The notes beneath the pieces are model-generated. The model made no database searches. It was given only the letters and a program-made list of their open reading frames with translations, and was not told where the DNA came from. Positions 27,465-36,617 of a DNA stretch of 64,000 bases are shown piece after piece. The position numbers and the translations under genes were made by a program. The DNA comes from Sphingomonas sanxanigenens DSM 19645 = NX02 (GTDB lineage Bacteria; Pseudomonadota; Alphaproteobacteria; Sphingomonadales; Sphingomonadaceae): NCBI RefSeq assembly GCF_000512205.2, contig NZ_CP006644.1, positions 5,725,501 to 5,789,500 on the forward strand. The letters run 5' to 3'. Positions within the stretch are counted from its first letter, which is position 1. Every line of letters starts with the position of its first letter.

Positions 27465-28871
27465 ATGCGCTATATCAGCACCAGGGGGAGCGCGCCGGCG
27501 CTCGATTTCGAGGCGGTGACGCTGGCGGGGCTCGCGTCGGACGGCGGGCTGTACATTCCGGAGGCGTGGCCGCGCTTCAGCGCGGATGAGATCGCGGCGC
27601 TCGCCGGGCTGTCCTATGTCGAGACGGCGGTGCGCGTGATGGCGCCGTTCGTCGGCGATGCGCTCGGCGAGGATGAGCTGCGTGCGCTGTGCACGCAGGC
27701 CTATGGCCGCTTCTCGCACGATGCGGTGACGCCGCTCGTCCAGCTCGATCATCGCCACTGGCTGCTCGAACTGTTCCATGGCCCCACCCTGGCGTTCAAG
27801 GATGTCGCGCTGCAACTGCTCGGGCTGCTGTTCGAGCGCTTCCTCAGCCAGCGCGACACGCATCTGACGATCGTCGGCGCGACCAGCGGCGACACCGGCT
27901 CGGCCGCGATCGACGCGGTGGCGGGCCGCGCGAAGATCGACATCTTCATGCTGCATCCGGCGGGCCGCGTCTCCGACGTTCAGCGCCGCCAGATGACGAC
28001 GATGCTCGCGCCAAACGTCCACAACATCGCGATCGAGGGCAGTTTCGACGATGCCCAGGCGATGGTGAAGGCGCTGTTCGCCGACAGGGAATTCACCGGC
28101 CGCTTCGCGCTGAGCGCAGTCAATTCGATCAACTGGGCCCGGCTGATGGCGCAGGTGGTCTATTATTTCTACGCCGGCGTCCGTCTCGGCGCGCCTGGCA
28201 AGGCGATCGCCTTCGCGGTGCCGACGGGCAATTTCGGCGACGTGTTCGCCGGCTATGTCGCGGCGCAGATGGGGCTGCCGGTGGAGCGGCTGATCGTCGC
28301 CACCAACGTCAACGACATCCTGCACCGCGCGCTTTCCACCGGAGACTATTCGACGGGTCAGGTCGTGCCGACCGCGACCCCCTCGATGGATATCCAGGTC
28401 AGCTCCAACTTCGAACGGCTGCTGTTCGACCTCGGCGCGCGCGAAGGCAGCGCGATGGCGGCGCAGATGCAGGGGTTCGAAGCCAGCCGCGCGATGAAGC
28501 TCACCAACGCGCAGCGCGAGGGCGCGGCAAAGCTTTTCGCCAGCGCGCGGATCGATGCCGATGCGATGTCGCTGGCGATGCGCTGGGCGAACGAGCGGGC
28601 CGGGCAGATCCTCGATCCGCACACCGCCGTCGGCCTCGCCGCGGCGATGCACCATGCCGACGAGATCGATCCGGCGGTGCCGATCGTCACCCTGGCGACG
28701 GCACATGCCGGCAAGTTCCGCGACGCGGTCGAGCGTGCCACCGGCATTCGGCCGGGCCTGCCCGCGCGCGTCGGCAGCCTTTTCAGCCGCGAGGAGCGTT
28801 TCGTGACGCTCCCCGCGGATCTCAATGTGGTCAAGGCGTGGATCGCGGAGCGGGCCACGCCCTCGGCATGA
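27465..28871 (+). CDS. thrC: Threonine synthase
   Basis: A PLP enzyme converting O-phosphohomoserine to threonine. MRYISTRGSAPALDFEAV at ATG 27465 is the typical start and gives 468 residues (the group-II bacterial/fungal length). The PLP lysine is in PTLAFKDVALQL; the phosphate-binding loop is TSGDTGSAA and the substrate region is NSINWARLMAQ. The ~120 bp in front of it contains no gene. The stop overlaps the methyltransferase start by 4 bp. Confidence 0.97.
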   Translation: MRYISTRGSAPALDFEAVTLAGLASDGGLYIPEAWPRFSADEIAALAGLSYVETAVRVMAPFVGDALGEDELRALCTQAYGRFSHDAVTPLVQLDHRHWLLELFHGPTLAFKDVALQLLGLLFERFLSQRDTHLTIVGATSGDTGSAAIDAVAGRAKIDIFMLHPAGRVSDVQRRQMTTMLAPNVHNIAIEGSFDDAQAMVKALFADREFTGRFALSAVNSINWARLMAQVVYYFYAGVRLGAPGKAIAFAVPTGNFGDVFAGYVAAQMGLPVERLIVATNVNDILHRALSTGDYSTGQVVPTATPSMDIQVSSNFERLLFDLGAREGSAMAAQMQGFEASRAMKLTNAQREGAAKLFASARIDADAMSLAMRWANERAGQILDPHTAVGLAAAMHHADEIDPAVPIVTLATAHAGKFRDAVERATGIRPGLPARVGSLFSREERFVTLPADLNVVKAWIAERATPSA

Positions 28872-29740
28872 GCCTCGTCACGCTCGTCGGCGAGCCCTGG
28901 GCCGACTATGGGCTGGTCGATTGCGGCCATGGCCGCAAGCTCGAACGCTATGGCCCCTACCGGTTCATCCGTCCGGAGCCGCAGGCGATGTGGGCGCCCG
29001 CCGATCCGGACTGGCAGGCGCATGGCGAATTCGTGCCGGGCGCGGATGAGGATGGCGGCGGCCGCTGGCGCTTCGACAAGCCGGTGCCGCGCGACGGCTG
29101 GAAGCTGGGGTGGGAGGATGTCGCCTTCACCGCCCAATGCACCCCGTTCCGCCATCTCGGCTTCTTTCCGGACATGGCGCCGGTGTGGGCATGGATGCGT
29201 ACGCAGTTCACCGGCAAGCCCGATCCGGCGATGATGAACCTGTTCGGCTATACCGGTGTCGGCAGCCTCGCGATGGCCGCGACGGGGGCGCAGGTCACTC
29301 ATGTCGACGCGTCGAAGAAGTCGGTCGAGGCGGCGAAGGGCAATGCCAAGCTTGCGGGGCTGGCCGACAAGCCGGTGCGCTGGATCGTCGACGACGCGGC
29401 CAAGTTCGTCGCGCGCGAGGGGCGCCGCGGCCGGCGCTATGACGGCATATTGCTGGATCCGCCCAAATATGGCCGTGGCCCCGAGGGCGAGGTGTGGAAG
29501 CTGGAGGAAGGCCTGCCCGGCCTGATCGCCGACTGCCGCAAGCTGCTGGATGCGGATTCGCGCTACCTGTTTCTCACCGTTTACGCCGTGCGGATGTCGG
29601 CGCTGGCGATCGGCGAACTGGTGTCGCAGGCGTTCGCGGATCTGCCGGGGACGGTGGAATGCGGCGAACTCGCGACCCGCGAGGAGGCGCGGGGCCTGCT
29701 GCTGCCGACCGCGATCTTCGCGCGGTGGCGGCGGACCTGA
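28868..29740 (+). CDS. Class I SAM-dependent rRNA-methyltransferase-like protein
   Basis: A 290-residue protein with a Rossmann-fold methyltransferase domain: NLFGYTGVGSLAMAATGAQVTHVD (motif I), then LLDPPKYGRGPEGEVW, the DPPK motif seen in the RlmI/RlmK group. The N-terminal ~100 residues lack an obvious PUA domain. The target is probably RNA, by family. ATG 28868 overlaps the thrC stop (ATGA), indicating coupled translation, a common arrangement in sphingomonads. Confidence 0.88.
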   Translation: MSLVTLVGEPWADYGLVDCGHGRKLERYGPYRFIRPEPQAMWAPADPDWQAHGEFVPGADEDGGGRWRFDKPVPRDGWKLGWEDVAFTAQCTPFRHLGFFPDMAPVWAWMRTQFTGKPDPAMMNLFGYTGVGSLAMAATGAQVTHVDASKKSVEAAKGNAKLAGLADKPVRWIVDDAAKFVAREGRRGRRYDGILLDPPKYGRGPEGEVWKLEEGLPGLIADCRKLLDADSRYLFLTVYAVRMSALAIGELVSQAFADLPGTVECGELATREEARGLLLPTAIFARWRRT

Positions 29741-29751
29741 GGACCGCCGCC
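29727..29751 (+). terminator. GC-rich hairpin after the methyltransferase gene
   Basis: Perfect 8-bp arms GGCGGCGG (29727-29734) and CCGCCGCC (29744-29751) flank the stop codon region, followed by TTCG. It lies between the convergent methyltransferase and SDR genes. Terminator function is likely, but no U-tract is present. Confidence 0.45.
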
Positions 29752-29779
29752 TTCGTGAGGCCCGATCCGGGCGCCGCCG

Positions 29780-30541
29780 TCAGCGGGGTGCCATGCGGAT
29801 CGCGCCGTCCAACCGGATCACCTCGCCATTCAGCATCGGGTTGGCGAGGATCGACTCGACCAACTGCGCATATTCGGTCGGGCGGCCGAGCCGGCTCGGG
29901 TGCGGCACCTGCGTGCCCAGCGAATCCTGCGCCGCCTGCGGCAGGCCCATCAGCATCGGCGTGAGGAAGATGCCCGGCGCGATCGTCATCACCCGGATGC
30001 GGTGCTGCGCGAGGTCGCGCGCGGCGGGCAAGGTGAGGCCGACGACGCCGCCCTTGGACGAGGCGTAGGCAGCCTGGCCGATCTGGCCGTCATAGGCAGC
30101 GACCGAGGCGGTGTTGATGATCACGCCGGCTTCCTCGCCCTCGACCCCCGCCGCGATGATCCGCGCCGCCACCTTGGAGAGCAGGTTGAAGGTGCCGATC
30201 AGATTGACCTCGATCGCCTTGCGATAGGCGGCGAGGGGATGCGGCGTGCCATCCTTGGCGACGATGCGGATCGCCGGCGCGATCCCGGCACAGTTGACCA
30301 GCACGCGCGCCGGCCCATGCACCGCCTCGGCGGCGGCGAGTCCCTTGTCGGCACTCTCTTCGTCGGTGACGTCGACCCGGAAGAACGCGCCGCCGATCGT
30401 CTCGGCGGTCTTGCGGCCGACCTCCTCGTTGAGATCGAACAGCGCGACTTTCGCGCCCTTGGCCGCAAGCATCCGCGCAGTGGCCTCGCCGAGCCCCGAC
30501 GCGCCGCCGGTGACGACCACGCCCACACCGCTGACATCCAT
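29780..30541 (-). CDS. Short-chain dehydrogenase, HSD17B10-like (3-hydroxyacyl-CoA dehydrogenase type)
   Basis: A 253-residue cytosolic NAD-dependent SDR. The cofactor motif is TGGASGLGEA, the active-site Ser is in NTASVAAYDGQ, and the Tyr/Lys pair is in YASSK; it closes with GRPTEYAQLVESILANPMLNGE. Overall similarity is to the 3-hydroxy-2-methylbutyryl-CoA/3-hydroxyacyl-CoA dehydrogenase group used in branched-chain amino-acid and fatty-acid breakdown. It diverges from a TetR gene across 113 bp holding a palindrome, so local repression is plausible. ATG 30541 is preferred over an ATG six codons upstream. Confidence 0.9.
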   Translation of the reverse strand: MDVSGVGVVVTGGASGLGEATARMLAAKGAKVALFDLNEEVGRKTAETIGGAFFRVDVTDEESADKGLAAAEAVHGPARVLVNCAGIAPAIRIVAKDGTPHPLAAYRKAIEVNLIGTFNLLSKVAARIIAAGVEGEEAGVIINTASVAAYDGQIGQAAYASSKGGVVGLTLPAARDLAQHRIRVMTIAPGIFLTPMLMGLPQAAQDSLGTQVPHPSRLGRPTEYAQLVESILANPMLNGEVIRLDGAIRMAPR

Positions 30542-30608
30542 CTCCGATCCCCTTCTCACGCGCGCGGGCCGCGCGATCGCGCACTTCCCTACCCGCTGGA
30601 ATTATGGT

Positions 30609-30620
30609 TACTCATGAGTA
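30609..30620. promoter_or_regulatory. Candidate TetR operator
   Basis: TACTCATGAGTA is a perfect 12-bp palindrome 34 bp before the TetR ATG and 67 bp from the SDR ATG, in the only divergent gap between them. TetR proteins usually bind palindromes of this size in such gaps. Its function is inferred from position and symmetry. Confidence 0.55.
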
Positions 30621-30654
30621 GCTGTCGCAGGCCGGCAGCGCTGTCAAGGTTGCG

Positions 30655-31284
30655 ATGTCCGCCGAACTGCCCGCATTCCCCTTTCGCCCGGTTCGGATGA
30701 CCGATGAGGAGCGCCGCGGGAAACGCGCCGCGCTGCTGCTGGCGGCGGTGCGTATGTTCAACGAGCGCGGTTTCCACGCGACCTCGCTCGACGATGTCGC
30801 TGCGTCGCTCGGCGTGACCAAGCCGGTGATCTATCATTATCTCGGCAACAAGGATCAGGTGCTGTTCGAATGCGTCCGCATCGGGCTCTACGAACTGCAG
30901 GTCGCGGCGGAGCAGGCGCGGTGCAGCCCCGGCACCGGGCTGGACCGGCTGCGCGCTTTCCTGCGCCGCTATGGCGCCATCATCATGGATCATTTCGGAC
31001 GATGCGTGGCCCGCACCGGCGACGAGCAATTGTCGGCCGAGGCACGCGCCCGCTTCCGTGCGCTCAAGCGCGAGATCGACGACGCGCTGAGGGCGATGAT
31101 CGCGGAAGCGGCAGCGGACGGATCGGCGACGGTGCCGGACGTACGGACCGCCGCCTTCGCTTTTGCGGGCGCGCTCAACTGGACGGCACGCTGGCATCGG
31201 CCCGAGGGCGAGGCCGGCGCCTCCGACGTGGCGGCGGCGATCGTCGACATCCTCTGCGCCGGGATCACCCCGCGCGCCGCGTGA
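30655..31284 (+). CDS. TetR/AcrR family transcriptional regulator
   Basis: A 209-residue regulator. The N-terminal helix-turn-helix (RGFHATSLDDVAASLGVTKPVIYHYLGNK, about residues 39-67) is intact, and the C-terminal ~140 helical residues resemble a TetR_C ligand domain as in acyl-CoA-responsive regulators. It diverges from the SDR gene with a candidate operator between them, suggesting control of acyl-CoA or branched-chain catabolism. It ends 9 bp from the convergent aroC stop. Confidence 0.9.
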   Translation: MSAELPAFPFRPVRMTDEERRGKRAALLLAAVRMFNERGFHATSLDDVAASLGVTKPVIYHYLGNKDQVLFECVRIGLYELQVAAEQARCSPGTGLDRLRAFLRRYGAIIMDHFGRCVARTGDEQLSAEARARFRALKREIDDALRAMIAEAAADGSATVPDVRTAAFAFAGALNWTARWHRPEGEAGASDVAAAIVDILCAGITPRAA

Positions 31285-31293
31285 GGTCGCGGT

Positions 31294-32360
<1,067 letters not shown>

Positions 32361-32364
<4 letters not shown>

Positions 32365-32777
32365 ATCTCCCTCTCCCCTCGGGGGAGAGGGAGGGGAGCC
32401 GGGTGGGAGGGTGAGGGCACGAGCGCCGAACGTATCACCGAGGTCACGCCCTCCAGATTGTCCATCACATCCGCATTCGTAAAGCGCAGCACCCGATATC
32501 CTTCACTCGCGAGATAAGCCGTTCGGCGCGCATCGCGGGCAACCGCCTGCTCACCAGCATGGGTGTCCCCGTCGACTTCCACCACCAGCCTCGCCGCCTG
32601 GCAGACGAAATCGCCGAAATATGGGCCCAAGCGCTGCTGACGGCGGAATTTCGCGCCGTCAAGTGCACTGCGGCGCAGGGCAGACCACAGGCGTTGCTCC
32701 GCCGGGGTCGCATCGCGGCGGAGCTTGCGGGCGCGGTCGATGGAGCCGTCTCGGATGTCGAAGCGTGATCCGGACAC
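32361..32777 (-). CDS. DUF559 endonuclease-like protein, copy 1
   Basis: A 138-residue single-domain protein of the DUF559 family (PF04480-type, related to the Vsr/PD-(D/E)XK nuclease fold). [17 protein letters not shown] is the N-terminal helix, [13 protein letters not shown] carries the acidic core, and [19 protein letters not shown] the final strand and helix. The last residues ([12 protein letters not shown]) are encoded by a palindromic repeat. The gene lies between two nested inverted-repeat pairs and its TGA overlaps the aroC ATG. Nuclease activity has not been shown for most members; a role in moving or maintaining the repeat is inferred. Confidence 0.88.
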
Positions 32778-32921
32778 TGGCCCTCACCCTCCCATCGCTG
32801 CGCGACGGGCCCCTCCAGTTTCGCTCGCATAGCGGGCCGATTGTGCCCCCGGCACAATCTGTGGAATGCCGGGGGCATTCCACACCCGCTCTGCGACCGA
32901 AACTCCCCCGAGGGGAGAGGG
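32369..32921. mobile_element. Composite palindromic element carrying DUF559 copy 1
   Basis: The outer perfect 19-bp inverted repeats are 32369-32387 and 32903-32921, each within a hairpin whose stem has CCCTCTCCCC/GGGGAGAGGG. The inner perfect 15-bp inverted repeats are 32404-32418 (TGGGAGGGTGAGGGC) and 32780-32794. The DUF559 start lies just inside the inner right repeat, and its 3' end runs through both left repeats. The right flank holds extra hairpins at 32839-32882. No target-site duplication was identified by eye. It interrupts the fabI-aroC pair. Confidence 0.75.
32839..32882. repeat. Twin hairpins with complementary loops
   Basis: Two adjacent perfect 9-bp stems: GATTGTGCC-CCC-GGCACAATC (32839-32859) and TGGAATGCC-GGG-GGCATTCCA (32862-32882). 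The CCC and GGG loops are complementary and could pair with each other. They are enclosed by further arms (AGTTTCG/CGAAACT; GCGGG/CCCGC). They lie between fabI and the DUF559 start. Confidence 0.8.
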
Positions 32922-32931
32922 TTTCGTCCGC

Positions 32932-33731
<800 letters not shown>

Positions 33732-33735
<4 letters not shown>

Positions 33736-34715
33736 TTGGCCGTAGCTCCCTGCTCGTCGGGTTTGGTTTCGCCGTCCTTTAGACCGACTACCGGTATTTC
33801 CGCCAGTGCGGCGTTGAGTTCGGCGCCGATGACGACGCCCAGGCCGACGAGGAAGAAGAAGACCAGCGCGATCATCACGCCGGCCAGGCTGCCATAGGTC
33901 AGATCATAGGATCCGATGTTGGAGAGGACGATGGGCATCGCCGCGGTAACGCCCAGCCACCACAAGGTGGTCATCATCGCCCCCGGCCATTTCGGATAGG
34001 CACGGCTGCGATAGGCGCGCGGGGTGAGCCAGTAATAGAGCATGTACATCGCGCCGAACAAGGCGATGCCCGGCGCGGTGCGGCCGGCCGCGATCAGCGC
34101 GGCGGTATCGTCCGCAAAGGGAATGACGCGGCGGATGAACTGCTCGACGCCGACCAGCACGACCTGGAAGCTGAACGCCACCATCAGCAGGATCACCGCG
34201 CCGATGATCATGCCGATCGATCCCAGCCGATATTCCCAGAACGGCCGGTTGCTGCGCACGCCATAGGCCCGGCGCAGGATATCCCGGATCGTCTCGATGA
34301 AGCTCGCGGTGGTCCACAGCCCGATCAGTGCGCCGAACCACAACAGATTGCCCGTCCGTGCATTGAGCACGTCGTTGATCGGCTGCTTGAGCACGGTCGC
34401 AACGCCGGGCGGGACCGTGCGCAGGAAGGCGTCCACCGCGAGGATGCCGTCGCGCGTGCGTCCTGCCAGGCGGGCGATCGCGGCGGCGACGATGAAGAAG
34501 GGAAACAGCGTCAGCAGCGCCAGATAAGCGAGGTTGCCGGCGTGGATGAGGCCGTCCGAATAAACGCCCACCGCCACGCGCTTCAGGATTTCGATCGTGC
34601 GCCGGCCGGGCCTGAACCGCGCATATTGCTTGTCCAACTGCCCGCCGAGGCTCGCACGCGCCGCCTCCAGCCGCGTGCGCCGTTCCTCGGGCGACTGCGG
34701 GGAGATTTCCGGCAT
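33732..34715 (-). CDS. YihY/BrkB family membrane protein
   Basis: A 327-residue polytopic inner-membrane protein with six hydrophobic segments between residues about 55 and 310, preceded by a charged cytosolic N-terminus. GNLAYLALLTLFPFFIVAAA and LLWFGALIGLWTTASFIE are typical of the YihY/BrkB (formerly RNase BN) family, whose function is unresolved. ATG 34715 is chosen because the longer frame would overlap the J-protein gene. Its stop overlaps the fabI start. Confidence 0.9.
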
Positions 34716-34722
34716 CCGCCGA

Positions 34723-35664
34723 TCAGCCGTCCATCGCCGCGCGCGGATTGCGCCGCGCCCTGTCGCCCCAGCTCTCGGCGAAGGCGATAAGGTCCGCATC
34801 ATCCTTGGGCAGGTCGATCACCAGCGTGACGAGCTGGTCGCCGCGGCCGCCCTCCCGGGTGTGGAAGCCCTTGCCCTTGAGGCGCAGCACCTTGCCGGAG
34901 CTCGATCCCCTGGGGATGTTGAGCATCACCGCCCCGTCGACCGTGGGCACCTTCACCGGGCCGCCGAGCACCGCCTCGTCCAACGTCACCGGCAGCTCGA
35001 TCCGCACGGCATCGCCATCGCGGGTGAAGAAGCGGTGGGGCTCGACCTCGATCGTCACGATCGCGTCACCGGCACCACCGGGGCCGGGCTGTCCCTTGCC
35101 GCCCAGCCGCATCTGGGTGCCGGTCTCGACGCCGTTCGGCAGCTTGAGGTCGATCGTCTTGCCGTCCTGAAGGGTGATCCGCTGCGGCTTCAGCGCCGCC
35201 GCGTCGGCGAAGGGCACGCGCAGCCGGTAGGACACATTGGCGCCTTTCGCCGGCGGCGCCGCACGCGCACCGCGGCCGAAGCCGCCGCCCGGGCCGCGCT
35301 GGCGCGCGCCGGCGCCGCCGAACAGTCCGTCGAAGATGTCGCCGAGATCGTCGGTGGAGAATTCGAAGCCGCCGGCGCCCTGCTGGCCCCGGAAACCGCC
35401 GCCGCCGCCCGGCCCGCCGCCATAGCCGAACGGCATCGTCGGGTTGCCGTCCGCATCGATCTCGCCGCGGTCGAAGCGGGCGCGCTTGTCCTTGTCGGTC
35501 AGCAGGTCATAAGCGGCGGTCACCCGGCCGAAACGCTCCGTCGCGGCGGGATTGTCCTTGTTGCGGTCGGGATGGAGTTCTTTCGCAAGCTTCCGATAGG
35601 CCTTCTTGATCTCGGCCTCGTCGGCGCCGCGCGCCACTCCAAGCGTTGCGTAAGGATCAGCCAT
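34723..35664 (-). CDS. DnaJ-class co-chaperone, CbpA-like
   Basis: A 313-residue type II J protein. The J domain at residues 3-70 has the HPD triad (ELHPDRNKDNPA). A long Gly/Phe-rich linker (about 78-140, GGGPGGGGGFRGQQG) and two C-terminal beta-sandwich domains follow, with no zinc-finger, so it is CbpA-like rather than DnaJ. It stimulates DnaK and binds unfolded clients. It ends 7 bp before the YihY start, forming a likely operon with YihY and fabI. Confidence 0.93.
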   Translation of the reverse strand: MADPYATLGVARGADEAEIKKAYRKLAKELHPDRNKDNPAATERFGRVTAAYDLLTDKDKRARFDRGEIDADGNPTMPFGYGGGPGGGGGFRGQQGAGGFEFSTDDLGDIFDGLFGGAGARQRGPGGGFGRGARAAPPAKGANVSYRLRVPFADAAALKPQRITLQDGKTIDLKLPNGVETGTQMRLGGKGQPGPGGAGDAIVTIEVEPHRFFTRDGDAVRIELPVTLDEAVLGGPVKVPTVDGAVMLNIPRGSSSGKVLRLKGKGFHTREGGRGDQLVTLVIDLPKDDADLIAFAESWGDRARRNPRAAMDG

Positions 35665-35709
35665 TACATCCCATCGTAGAAAAGGTTCGTTTGGTGGGAG
35701 ATAGTGATC

Positions 35710-36606
35710 CTATCGCGAGACCGCCACCATCTGCTTGGGCGCCACGTCCACCGAGACGTCCATATGCTGCGCGCCGGAGCCCAGGAAGATGCCGTCGACC
35801 GGCGCGATCTCGGCATAATCGCGGCCGATGGCGGTGACGATATGGTCGTTGGCCATCCAGATGCCGTTGGTGGGATCGACGCCGACCCAGCCGACCTCCG
35901 GCCCGCACCACACCAGCACCCAGGCGTGGGTGGCGTCCGCACCGACCAGCCTTTCCTTGCCGGGGGGCGGGATGGTGCGGATGAAGCCGCTGACATAGGC
36001 GGCCGGAAGGCCCAGCCCGCGCATGCCGGTGATCATGATCTGCGCGAAATCCTGGCACACGCCGCCGCGCTTGGCGAAGGCCTCGGCGGGGCGGGTCTCG
36101 ACCATCGTCGCCTTGGGATCGAACTTGAAGCTCTTCCGGATGCGCACGGCGAGCGCGAAGGCGGCCTCGCGGATCGGCCGGTCGGGCCGCAGGGTCTCGG
36201 CGCACCAGTCGGTGATCGCGCGGTCATGCGGGATCAGCGGGGTCGGGAACAGATAGTTGGCCGGGCCCTCGGGCCCGAGTTCCGGATCGAGCCGCGCGGC
36301 GCGGGCGATCTCGGCGACGGTGGGATCTTCCGGATCGGGCGCCTGCGCCGGCCGGTCCACCTCCATCAGCGCGCGGCTGACGATCTCGATCCGGTCCACC
36401 GCCTGCGGCACCACCATCCGCGTGACATTGGCGAGCACCGCGCCGGCCCGCGCGGTGTGGAGTTCGCCGCCGGGCTCCACGCTCAGGTCATAGTCCAGCA
36501 GCCGCTGGCCCGCCCACGCGATCGGCTTCAGCCGCAGGTTGCAGCGCGCGAACAGCACCGGCACGTCATAATCGAAGCGGGTGGTGTGGGTGATGTCGTA
36601 GAGCAT
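35710..36606 (-). CDS. Transglutaminase-like cysteine protease-fold protein
   Basis: A 298-residue cytosolic protein. The N-terminal beta domain MLYDITHTTRFDYDVPV is the bacterial transglutaminase N-region; the catalytic triad Cys (GGVCQDFAQIM), His (ATHAWVLVW) and Asp (GVDPTNG) is intact. It is encoded 11 bp downstream of the ATP-grasp/alpha-E fusion, a linkage described as a putative peptide-ligation/modification module. The chemistry is unproven. The longer frame upstream is antisense noise within the ATP-grasp gene. Confidence 0.92.
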   Translation of the reverse strand: MLYDITHTTRFDYDVPVLFARCNLRLKPIAWAGQRLLDYDLSVEPGGELHTARAGAVLANVTRMVVPQAVDRIEIVSRALMEVDRPAQAPDPEDPTVAEIARAARLDPELGPEGPANYLFPTPLIPHDRAITDWCAETLRPDRPIREAAFALAVRIRKSFKFDPKATMVETRPAEAFAKRGGVCQDFAQIMITGMRGLGLPAAYVSGFIRTIPPPGKERLVGADATHAWVLVWCGPEVGWVGVDPTNGIWMANDHIVTAIGRDYAEIAPVDGIFLGSGAQHMDVSVDVAPKQMVAVSR

Positions 36607-36617
36607 CCGCGGTCGGC

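Noticed and set aside
32371-32921. Classical insertion sequence at the DUF559 loci
   Set aside because: No DDE, HUH or serine/tyrosine recombinase and no target duplication seen; only a Vsr-like nuclease and palindromes, so it is described as a candidate element rather than an IS.
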